Notes under the pieces: model-generated | Databases searched by the model: none | Seen by the model: the letters and a program-made list of their open reading frames with translations, nothing else | Told to the model about the DNA's origin: nothing | Position numbers and translations under genes: made by a program | Part shown: positions 1 to 5,193 of the stretch, piece after piece | Layout of the letters: each line of letters opens with the position of its first letter | Position numbering within the stretch: the first letter of the stretch is position 1 | DNA from: Gordonia sp. UBA5067 | Lineage (GTDB): Bacteria; Actinomycetota; Actinomycetes; Mycobacteriales; Mycobacteriaceae | Length of the DNA stretch: 5,193 nucleotides | Reading direction: 5' to 3' | NCBI RefSeq assembly: GCF_002414845.1 | Contig: NZ_DIAX01000075.1 | Coordinates: forward strand, 1-5,193

Positions 1-1
1 C

Positions 2-2110
2 TCGAACTTCTCCATCTACGACGCGGACGATTCGCGGCGGCTGCTGGGGATGATCATTCGCGACCTGGAACTCGATCCGAAGAAGTTTTCGGCGCGCGGG
101 CTGGCCGTGGCCATTTCGAACTTCAAGAACGAACTCGTCACCCCGGCCGCCGCCAAACCGGCCGATGGCACCGACCAATCGGCCGAGTCGGTGATTGCGC
201 AGGTGTACGACCTCTACCAGCGCCGGCTGCGGGCGGCCAACGCCTTCGACTTCGACGACCTCATCGGGGAGACCGTCGCTCTGCTGCAGCGGCACCCCGA
301 TGTCCGGCAGTACTACCGGCGGCGGTTCCGGCACATCCTCGTCGACGAGTACCAGGACACCAACCACGCCCAGTACGTGCTGATCCGGGAACTGGCGGGC
401 GCCGGAAGCGACAGTGAGCGAACCCGGGGTGACGACGAGTCGGGCGACCCGCCGCCGGCCGAGCTCTGCGTCGTCGGTGACGCCGACCAGTCGATTTACG
501 CCTTCCGGGGTGCGACTATTCGCAATATCGAGGAGTTCGAGCGCGACTTCCCGGCCGCGCACGCCATCCTGCTGGAGCAGAACTACCGGTCGACGCAGAC
601 GATTCTCTCCGCGGCGAACGCAGTAATCGCGCAGAACCCGAACCGGCGGCCCAAGCGCCTGTGGACCGAGTCGGGCGATGGCGAGCTGATCGTGGGCTAC
701 GTCGCCGACACCGACCGCGACGAGGCGGCGTTCATCGCCGGCGAGATCGACGTGTTGACCGACTATTCGATCGGCGGATCGGCGAGCCGCACCTACGCCG
801 ATGTCGCGGTCTTTTATCGGACCAACACCGGCTCTCGCGCCCTGGAGGAGGTCTTCGTCCGACATGGAATCCCCTACAAGGTCGTCGGGGGGACAAAGTT
901 CTACGAGCGCAAGGAGGTGCGCGACGTCATCGCGTATCTGCGCACCGTCGCCAACCCGGACGACACGGTGAGTCTGCGGCGCATCCTGAACACCCCCCGG
1001 CGCGGCATCGGCGACCGCGCGGAGGCATGCGTGGCGGTGCACGCCGAGAGTCGCGGCATCAGTTTCTATCAGGCGTTGCTCGACGCGACACAAGGCGTGG
1101 TGCCACTGCTCAACACACGTGCGGTCAACCAGATCAGCGGATTCGTGGAGCTGATCGAGAGTTTGCGCCGGGAGTTCCTCGCGACGTTCGGATCCGGCGG
1201 CGACGCCGACGCGATCGTCCTCGACGCGGCCGCCGAGGGTGGGGACGTGGGCGAGCTCGTCGCCGCCATCGTCGACCGATCCGGGTACCGGGTCGAGCTG
1301 GAGGCGTCGCGGGACCCGCAGGATGGTGCCCGGTTGGACAACCTGAACGAGCTCGTCGCAGTCGCACGCGACTTCAGCGCCATCGCCGTTGAGGAGACGG
1401 CGGCGGAGCCGATCGCCGACGGCGATGACGGCGAGGGTGAGCCCGAGCCGGGTTCGCTGGCGGCGTTCCTGGAGCGGGTGGCACTGGTTGCCGACGCAGA
1501 TCAGGTGCCCGACTCGGACGCCGGTGTCGTCACGCTGATGACATTGCACACGGCGAAGGGATTGGAGTTCCCCGTCGTCTTTGTCACCGGCTGGGAAGAC
1601 GGGCACTTCCCGCACATGCGGTCCTTGGGGGATCCGGCCGAACTCAGCGAGGAACGCCGCCTGGCCTATGTCGGCATCACCCGTGCCAGGGAACGGTTGT
1701 ACGTGACCCGGGCGCTGTCGCGGGCGTCGTGGGGCCAACCGGTGTCCAATCCGGAGTCGCGCTTCCTCACCGAGATTCCCGGTCACCTGCTCGACTGGCG
1801 GCGCACCGAACCGCGCCGCTCCCCGTCGCGGCATCGGGCCGCGGGGGCCTTCGGATTCGAGTCGGGCGACTCGGGGTCCGGTTCACCACGATCACGGGGT
1901 CGTGAGACCTTTGGTGCGCCGACTCGCGGGCGCAACAGCCACGTCCACTACGACATCGGCGACCGGATGAACCACCCGAAGTACGGTCTGGGCAAGGCGG
2001 TGGCCAAAGAGGGCGCTGGGCCGACCGAGCGGATAACCTTCGACTTTGGCAGCAATGTCGGGCGGATGACCTTTATGACCCTGGGCGGGCTGCCGGGGGA
2101 AAAGCTGTAG
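2..2110 (+). CDS. pcrA: PcrA/UvrD1-type superfamily 1A DNA helicase, 5'-truncated by the window edge
   Basis: ATP-dependent 3'-5' DNA helicase/translocase of the UvrD/PcrA/Rep family, acting in the cytoplasm in nucleotide excision repair and removal of blocked protein-DNA complexes. The frame is open from base 2 and reads SNFSIYDADDSRRLLGMI before the first ATG at 50, which matches internal family sequence, so that ATG is not the start. About 100 N-terminal residues, including the Walker A motif, lie upstream; 702 residues remain. Visible motifs: II DEYQDT (344-361), III GDADQSIYAFRGA (476-514), IV QNYRST (578-595), V LMTLHTAKGLEF (1535-1570) and VI EERRLAYVGITRAR (1649-1690). A disordered Ser/Arg/Gly linker (about 1800-1940) leads to the C-terminal Tudor-like domain (about 1949-2107, GDRMNHPKYGLGKA), which in PcrA binds RNA polymerase. 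The 2B-domain cysteine in AEACV (1028-1030) aligns, from memory, with the redox-dimerisation cysteine of M. tuberculosis UvrD1. Acidic loops near 400-455, 1190-1250 and 1385-1450 look longer than in the mycobacterial protein. All catalytic motifs present in the window are intact. Confidence 0.96.
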   Translation, partial: SNFSIYDADDSRRLLGMIIRDLELDPKKFSARGLAVAISNFKNELVTPAAAKPADGTDQSAESVIAQVYDLYQRRLRAANAFDFDDLIGETVALLQRHPDVRQYYRRRFRHILVDEYQDTNHAQYVLIRELAGAGSDSERTRGDDESGDPPPAELCVVGDADQSIYAFRGATIRNIEEFERDFPAAHAILLEQNYRSTQTILSAANAVIAQNPNRRPKRLWTESGDGELIVGYVADTDRDEAAFIAGEIDVLTDYSIGGSASRTYADVAVFYRTNTGSRALEEVFVRHGIPYKVVGGTKFYERKEVRDVIAYLRTVANPDDTVSLRRILNTPRRGIGDRAEACVAVHAESRGISFYQALLDATQGVVPLLNTRAVNQISGFVELIESLRREFLATFGSGGDADAIVLDAAAEGGDVGELVAAIVDRSGYRVELEASRDPQDGARLDNLNELVAVARDFSAIAVEETAAEPIADGDDGEGEPEPGSLAAFLERVALVADADQVPDSDAGVVTLMTLHTAKGLEFPVVFVTGWEDGHFPHMRSLGDPAELSEERRLAYVGITRARERLYVTRALSRASWGQPVSNPESRFLTEIPGHLLDWRRTEPRRSPSRHRAAGAFGFESGDSGSGSPRSRGRETFGAPTRGRNSHVHYDIGDRMNHPKYGLGKAVAKEGAGPTERITFDFGSNVGRMTFMTLGGLPGEKL

Positions 2111-2115
2111 CGGAC

Positions 2116-3174
2116 TCAGCCGGTGTAGGCCGACAACCGGACACCGTGCTGCGCGAGCCACGGCATCGGGTCGATCTTGGTCGTGCCGTTCTTCCACACC
2201 TCGAAGTGCACGTGCGGACCGAAAGAGAATCCCTCGTTGCCAACCAGTGCGATGACGTCACCGGCGGTGACATGCTGGCCCTTCTGGACCAGTACGCCCG
2301 AGGACGACATGTGGCCGTACATCGTGACGGTGCCGTCGGCGGCTTTGACCTGTACCCAGTTGCCATAACCGGAAGCGGGTCCGGCAGCGATGACGACGCC
2401 GTCGGTCGCCGCGTGGATCGGTGTGCCCAGCGGCGCGGCCATATCGAGGCCGCCGTGGAAGGAGCCCCAGCGTGATCCGAAGCCAGAGGTGAAGGAGTAG
2501 GCGCCCAGCGGGATGGGCGAGGTGAACAGCGGGCGCCGTTTGAGGTTCTCTCGCGCCGTTTCGGCGGTGGCGAGGGACGTGCCGGTGCCGAGGCCACGGC
2601 TGAAGGCGCTCATGTCGGAGTCGGTCGTCCCGGTGACGACGCCGGGGCCCTGATCGGGTGCTCCGTCGGCAGTGGTGGCGGTGGTGTTCGCCTTGTCCAC
2701 CGCGGTGGCCTGAGCTGCGGCGGCTACCGCAGCGCCGGCGGCGAGCGCGACGAGTGCGGCGCGGCCGCCCTTCAGTGAGGTCGGCGGTGCACTGACGCGG
2801 TGTTTCCCGGACTTGCCCGGCTTGCGCTTGGGAGTCGGCGTCCGCTGGATCGGCAGCTCGTCAATATCTCCGGACTCGACATCTCCGGATTCGACGAGGG
2901 CGGTCGCGGGCTGGTACGTCTCCCGGTAGTCGTACTCCGAGATCGCGATGTCCTGGGTGATCTCCGACGCCGTCGTGGTGGCGGGATCGAGGCGGCGCCC
3001 GGTGCGGACGGTGCCCGTCCAGTTCGGCCGGTCCAGGGTGAATGCGGCGAACTCGTCGTCGAAGTCCTCGGGTGCGACGGTCGTGGTGCGGGCAGCAACG
3101 ACTGCAGACGCGTCGAGCGGGGCGACGAATCGACGCCCGGCGTGCTCGATTACCCCGTTACGTTCTTGGGCCAC
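2116..3174 (-). CDS. Membrane-anchored M23 (LytM-type) zinc metallopeptidase
   Basis: Predicted peptidoglycan endopeptidase of family M23, 352 residues, starting at GTG (3174-3172). Residues 1-138 are hydrophilic, acidic at first and then basic (KRKPGKSGKHR, 116-126). One Ala-rich hydrophobic segment at about 139-159 follows. The layout fits a type II signal anchor with a cytoplasmic N-terminus; an AQA site near 154-156 could alternatively be cleaved. A Thr/Ala-rich stalk (160-215) leads to the LytM fold (about 220-340). The full active site is visible: zinc ligands H240 and D244 in HGGLD and H323 in HVHFE, with catalytic H288 in YGHM and H321. An active enzyme is therefore expected, unlike degenerate EnvC/NlpD-type activators. 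The gene is convergent with pcrA (5 bp between stops) and divergent from sucC. M. tuberculosis Rv0950c, at the same locus, is the likely ortholog (from memory). An in-frame stop at 3189-3187 rules out a longer start; a weak AGG (3184-3182) sits 7 nt before GTG. The cleaved bond and the role of the long N-terminus cannot be told from sequence. Confidence 0.93.
   Translation of the reverse strand: MAQERNGVIEHAGRRFVAPLDASAVVAARTTTVAPEDFDDEFAAFTLDRPNWTGTVRTGRRLDPATTTASEITQDIAISEYDYRETYQPATALVESGDVESGDIDELPIQRTPTPKRKPGKSGKHRVSAPPTSLKGGRAALVALAAGAAVAAAAQATAVDKANTTATTADGAPDQGPGVVTGTTDSDMSAFSRGLGTGTSLATAETARENLKRRPLFTSPIPLGAYSFTSGFGSRWGSFHGGLDMAAPLGTPIHAATDGVVIAAGPASGYGNWVQVKAADGTVTMYGHMSSSGVLVQKGQHVTAGDVIALVGNEGFSFGPHVHFEVWKNGTTKIDPMPWLAQHGVRLSAYTG
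2866..2895 (-). repeat. 15-bp tandem duplication inside the M23 peptidase gene
   Basis: Two adjacent 15-bp copies, 2866-2880 and 2881-2895, differ at one base (C at 2875 against T at 2890). On the minus strand they encode VESGD-VESGD, residues 94-103 of the peptidase's N-terminal hydrophilic region. The repeat is in frame and keeps the protein intact. It looks like a recent slippage duplication in a region under weak length constraint. Confidence 0.9.
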
Positions 3175-3183
3175 AATCCTGCC

Positions 3184-3212
3184 TAACTACCTGTTTCACA
3201 CGGTCTTCGTAA
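3184..3212 (-). promoter_or_regulatory. Weak candidate promoter for the M23 peptidase gene
   Basis: Read on the minus strand, TTACGA (3212-3207) and TAGTTA (3189-3184) are separated by 17 bp. Both match the sigma-70/SigA consensus only partly, and the -10 lacks the conserved final T. If real, transcription would start around 3174-3178, so the GTG-initiated message would be leaderless or nearly so. That is common in mycobacteria and relatives. A chance match is quite possible. Confidence 0.2.
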
Positions 3213-3293
3213 CCAATTCGTGACTTGGCACCTCAACGAAGGTATCGAAGTCGACCCCGCAAGTCCACCATTCGGTCGGATTGGTGAGCAATC

Positions 3294-3309
3294 AGTGACA
3301 ATCTCCACA
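3294..3309 (+). promoter_or_regulatory. CRP/GlxR-like cAMP-receptor-protein binding site upstream of sucC
   Basis: The 16-mer AGTGACAATCTCCACA fits the CRP-family consensus TGTGA-N6-TCACA at 8 of 10 defined positions: GTGA is intact in the left arm and CACA in the right. Actinobacterial CRP proteins (GlxR in Corynebacterium, Cmr/CRP in mycobacteria) recognise this consensus and control many central-carbon genes. The site's centre lies about 60 bp before the start point implied by the -10-like hexamer at 3349-3354, which is close to the classical class I activation distance. Binding is inferred from sequence only. Confidence 0.45.
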
Positions 3310-3348
3310 CAAGTGCGGTCTGAGCGAACCAGAACACTCGCGGTGTCC

Positions 3349-3354
3349 TAACGT
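3349..3354 (+). promoter_or_regulatory. Candidate -10 hexamer for sucCD
   Basis: TAACGT fits the mycobacterial SigA -10 pattern TANNNT. No good -35 hexamer lies 16-19 bp upstream, which would be in keeping with an activator-dependent promoter. It implies a start point near 3361 and a leader of about 100 nt. The motif is short, so the evidence is weak. Confidence 0.25.
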
Positions 3355-3412
3355 GACTGATCGGGAGCCGGGCGAACGCAGTGCACGGCCGGGGGTTAAA
3401 GTCCGAAGATAT

Positions 3413-3439
3413 CGCCCGCGTCATATCCGCGCGCGGGCG
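3413..3439 (+). promoter_or_regulatory. GC-rich hairpin in the sucC leader
   Basis: Perfect 8-bp inverted repeat: CGCCCGCG (3413-3420) pairs with CGCGGGCG (3432-3439) around an 11-nt loop. All stem pairs are G-C. The stem ends 5 nt before the AGGA of the sucC ribosome binding site and 21 nt before the ATG. No T-tract follows, so it is not an intrinsic terminator. A competing small stem, GATAT (3408-3412) with ATATC (3423-3427), would put the first arm into its loop, so two mutually exclusive folds are possible. A role in translation control or mRNA stability is inference; GC-rich DNA yields such stems by chance fairly often. Confidence 0.45.
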
Positions 3440-3444
3440 CCAAC

Positions 3445-3456
3445 AGGAATGGTGAA
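3445..3456 (+). promoter_or_regulatory. Ribosome binding site of sucC
   Basis: AGGAATGGTGAA precedes the ATG at 3461. AGGA (3445-3448) is 12 nt away and GGTGA (3451-3455) is 5 nt away. This supports 3461 over the in-frame ATG at 3449, for which the AGGA would be directly adjacent and too close to use. Confidence 0.6.
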
Positions 3457-3460
3457 TCGA

Positions 3461-4657
3461 ATGGATCTCTTCGAATACCAGGCGAAGGAATTGTTCGCCA
3501 AGCACGGGGTGCCCACCTCACCTGGACGGGTCACCGACAGTGCAGCCGACGCGCGCGCGATTGCCGAGGAGATCGGCAAACCAGTGATGGTGAAGGCGCA
3601 GGTGAAGACCGGTGGACGAGGAAAGGCCGGTGGCGTCAAGTACGCCGCGACCCCCGACGATGCGCAGCGCTACGCGCAGGACATCCTCGGTCTCGACATC
3701 AAGGGCCACATCGTCAAGAAGCTGCTGGTCGCCGAGGCCAGTGACATTGCCGAGGAGTACTACATCTCCTTCCTCCTCGACCGCGCGAACCGGACCTACC
3801 TGGCGATGTGCTCGGTCGAGGGCGGCATGGAAATCGAAGAGGTCGCCGCGACCAAGCCGGACCGGCTCGCGAAGGTGCCCGTCGACGCGGTCAAGGGTGT
3901 CGACCTGGCGACGGCTCGCTCGATTGCCGAGCAGGGCCACCTGCCCGCGGAGGTCCTCGACGCGGCCGCGGTCACCATTGCCAAGCTGTGGGAGGTCTTC
4001 GTCGGCGAAGACGCCCTGCTCGTCGAGGTGAATCCGCTGGTGCGCACCCCCGACGATCAGATCCTCGCGCTCGACGGCAAGGTGACCCTCGACGGCAATG
4101 CCGACTTCCGGCAACCCGGTCATGTCGAGTTCGAAGACCGCGACGCGACTGACCCGCTGGAGCTCAAAGCCAAGGAAAACGACCTCAACTACGTCAAACT
4201 CGACGGTGAAGTGGGGGTCATCGGCAACGGCGCCGGCCTAGTCATGTCGACACTGGACGTTGTCGCCTACGCCGGTGAGAAGCATCAGGGCGTGAAGCCG
4301 GCCAACTTCCTCGACATCGGTGGCGGCGCCTCGGCGGACGTGATGGCCGCCGGTCTCGATGTCATCCTGGGTGACCGGCAGGTCAAGAGTGTGTTCGTCA
4401 ACGTATTCGGCGGCATCACCTCCTGCGACGCGGTCGCCAACGGTATCGTCGGCGCCCTGAACAAGCTGGGCGATGCCGCGAGCAAGCCGCTCGTCGTGCG
4501 CCTCGACGGCAACAAGGTCGACGAGGGACGCAAGATCCTCGCCGATGCCAACCATCCGCTCGTGACTCTCGCCACCACCATGGACGAGGGCGCCGACCGT
4601 GCGGCCGCGTTAGCGGCATCGCCATCAACCACGGCCGCCGATCCGTCGGCCAAGTAG
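3461..4657 (+). CDS. sucC: Succinyl-CoA synthetase (ADP- or GDP-forming) beta subunit
   Basis: Nucleotide-binding subunit of the TCA-cycle enzyme that converts succinyl-CoA, phosphate and NDP to succinate, CoA and NTP in the cytoplasm. It is 398 residues, slightly longer than the usual ~388 because of an Ala/Ser/Thr-rich tail (about 381-398). The start at 3461 gives the family-typical [12 protein letters not shown]; in-frame GTG (3353) and ATG (3449) would add an Arg-rich extension unlike the family. The N-terminal ATP-grasp fold shows K45 in VMVKAQV, the glycine loop [10 protein letters not shown] (51-60), and metal-site residues N191 (EVNPL) and D205 (LALDGK). The C-terminal ligase domain carries [12 protein letters not shown] (255-266), NFLDIGGGA (282-290) and [12 protein letters not shown] (312-323). 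Residue 20, which is Pro in the ATP-using E. coli enzyme and Gln in GTP-specific mammalian SCS, is Ser here, so nucleotide preference is open. The gene is followed after 12 bp by sucD, so the two are surely one operon. CRP-like control is suggested by the upstream site. Confidence 0.98.
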   Translation: MDLFEYQAKELFAKHGVPTSPGRVTDSAADARAIAEEIGKPVMVKAQVKTGGRGKAGGVKYAATPDDAQRYAQDILGLDIKGHIVKKLLVAEASDIAEEYYISFLLDRANRTYLAMCSVEGGMEIEEVAATKPDRLAKVPVDAVKGVDLATARSIAEQGHLPAEVLDAAAVTIAKLWEVFVGEDALLVEVNPLVRTPDDQILALDGKVTLDGNADFRQPGHVEFEDRDATDPLELKAKENDLNYVKLDGEVGVIGNGAGLVMSTLDVVAYAGEKHQGVKPANFLDIGGGASADVMAAGLDVILGDRQVKSVFVNVFGGITSCDAVANGIVGALNKLGDAASKPLVVRLDGNKVDEGRKILADANHPLVTLATTMDEGADRAAALAASPSTTAADPSAK

Positions 4658-4660
4658 GAG
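4654..4660 (+). promoter_or_regulatory. Ribosome binding site of sucD overlapping the sucC stop codon
   Basis: GTAGGAG contains the sucC TAG stop (4655-4657) and a good Shine-Dalgarno AGGAG (4656-4660), 9 nt before the sucD ATG. Placing the sucD site on the sucC terminator codon favours translational coupling, which would suit the 1:1 subunit ratio of the enzyme. Confidence 0.75.
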
Positions 4661-4669
4661 CGCACAGAC

Positions 4670-5193
4670 ATGTCGATCTTTCTGAACAAGAACAATAAGG
4701 TCATCGTCCAGGGCATCACCGGCGGCGAGGGCACCAAGCACACGGCGCTGATGCTGAAAGCGGGCACCAACATCGTTGGTGGCGTCAACGCACGCAAGGC
4801 CGGCACCACGGTGAGTCACCTCGACGCAGACGGCAACACCGTCGAGTTGCCGGTCTTCGCATCGGTCGCCGAGGCGATGAAGGAGACTGGGGCCGACACC
4901 TCGATCGCCTTCGTACCGCCCGCCTTCTCCAAAGATGCCATCATCGAGGCCATCGACGCCGAGATCGGCCTGCTGGTGGTGATCACCGAGGGAATCCCGG
5001 TGCAGGACTCCGCTTACGCCTGGGCCTACAACGTCGAAAAGGGTGAGAAGACCCGGATCATCGGACCGAACTGCCCCGGCATCATCACGCCGGGCGAGGC
5101 GCTGGTCGGCATCACGCCGAACAACATCAGCGGCAAGGGCCCGATCGGCCTGGTCTCCAAGTCGGGCACGCTGACCTACCAGATGATGTACGA
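4670..5193 (+). CDS. sucD: Succinyl-CoA synthetase alpha subunit, 3'-truncated by the window edge
   Basis: CoA-binding and phosphohistidine-carrying subunit of succinyl-CoA synthetase, partner of SucC. The 174 residues seen are rather more than half of the usual ~290-300, and the frame is still open at the last base. It begins [18 protein letters not shown], typical of the family. The N-terminal Rossmann CoA-binding domain shows GITGGEG (15-21) and GGVNARKAG (37-45, an actinobacterial variant of the GGVTPGKGG of E. coli). Next come ITEGIP (105-110), GPNCPG (132-137) with the conserved cysteine C135 near the CoA thiol site, and SKSGTLTYQ (163-171) at the start of the ligase domain. The active-site histidine (GHAGA motif) would lie beyond the window. 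Translation is probably coupled to sucC through the ribosome binding site on its stop codon. No frameshift or missing residue is seen in the portion present. Confidence 0.98.
   Translation, partial: MSIFLNKNNKVIVQGITGGEGTKHTALMLKAGTNIVGGVNARKAGTTVSHLDADGNTVELPVFASVAEAMKETGADTSIAFVPPAFSKDAIIEAIDAEIGLLVVITEGIPVQDSAYAWAYNVEKGEKTRIIGPNCPGIITPGEALVGITPNNISGKGPIGLVSKSGTLTYQMMY

Larger units (their letters stand above)
3175..3460. other. Divergent intergenic region between the M23 peptidase gene and sucC
   Basis: This 286-bp region carries the control signals for two divergent genes. It is less GC-biased than the flanking coding sequence between about 3180 and 3330 and strongly GC-rich from about 3360 to 3440. 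It holds a weak minus-strand promoter candidate near 3184-3212, an imperfect 16-bp palindrome (3213-3228), a CRP/GlxR-like site (3294-3309), a TAACGT -10-like hexamer (3349-3354), a GC hairpin (3413-3439) and the sucC ribosome binding site. I see no convincing small ORF, tRNA or named riboswitch in it. Confidence 0.8.

Noticed and set aside
50..52. ATG as the start of the helicase
   Set aside because: The frame is open to the window edge, and the 16 codons before it read as conserved family sequence (SNFSIYDADDSRRLLG). Motif I must also lie upstream.
661..1392. Long same-strand open frame (243 codons) inside the helicase gene
   Set aside because: Its translation is dominated by Arg and Gly, typical of an out-of-frame reading of a high-GC gene, and it lies wholly within an intact helicase frame.
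2121..2146. Inverted repeat CGGTGT/ACACCG as a terminator between the convergent genes
   Set aside because: It is only 6 bp with a 14-nt loop, no T-tract follows on either strand, and it lies inside the peptidase coding sequence.
2800..3223. Plus-strand open frames opposite the N-terminal half of the peptidase gene
   Set aside because: They are antisense shadows. The minus-strand frame carries a membrane segment and a full M23 active site, while these show no domain.
3353..3460. N-terminal extension of SucC from GTG 3353 (36 extra residues) or from ATG 3449 (4 extra)
   Set aside because: The extension is Arg/Pro-rich and not family-like, it overlaps the leader hairpin and the -10 candidate, and the canonical MDLFEYQ start at 3461 has its own ribosome binding site.
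3361..3460. Known riboswitch or structured RNA class in the sucC leader
   Set aside because: I could not match the leader to any conserved riboswitch core. The sucC RNA motif I recall belongs to Pseudomonas-type bacteria. Only a simple hairpin is supported.
3518..4123. Long antisense open frame opposite sucC (201 codons)
   Set aside because: It is a GC-rich shadow of sucC with a composition that follows the codon periodicity of the real gene, no recognisable domain and no separate ribosome binding site.
1..5193. Mobile element, CRISPR array, defence system, tRNA or rRNA genes
   Set aside because: I saw no transposase, integrase, regularly spaced repeats, terminal inverted repeats or tRNA-like cloverleaf. 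Coding sequence fills nearly the whole window with conserved core genes.

Overview
This window looks like ordinary core chromosome of a high-G+C actinobacterium. The best fit is a mycolic-acid-bearing member of the Mycobacteriales close to Gordonia, Mycobacterium or Rhodococcus. The grounds are the strong G/C third-position bias, the actinobacterial wording of the helicase and succinyl-CoA synthetase proteins, and the gene order: helicase, then an inverted M23 peptidase, then sucC and sucD. As I recall, that order matches the M. tuberculosis locus uvrD1-Rv0950c-sucC-sucD. The genus is inferred, not demonstrated.

Layout: (1) 2-2110, plus strand, the C-terminal ~700 residues of a PcrA/UvrD1 DNA helicase whose N-terminus lies upstream of the window. 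(2) 2116-3174, minus strand, a complete membrane-anchored LytM/M23 metallopeptidase, convergent with the helicase gene across only 5 bp. (3) 3175-3460, a 286-bp divergent intergenic region. It holds candidate promoters on both strands, a good CRP/GlxR-like half-symmetric site, and a strong GC hairpin just before the sucC ribosome binding site. (4) 3461-4657, plus strand, complete sucC (succinyl-CoA synthetase beta subunit). (5) 4670-5193, plus strand, the first 174 codons of sucD (alpha subunit), cut by the window end.

Functionally, sucC and sucD form one operon and one TCA-cycle enzyme. The helicase (DNA repair and replication) and the peptidase (cell-wall turnover) are physically adjacent but have no evident shared pathway. 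No mobile element, CRISPR array, tRNA, rRNA, toxin-antitoxin pair or defence system is visible, and I do not see a new biological system here. The points most worth checking are in the sucC leader: the CRP-like site and the hairpin next to the ribosome binding site.
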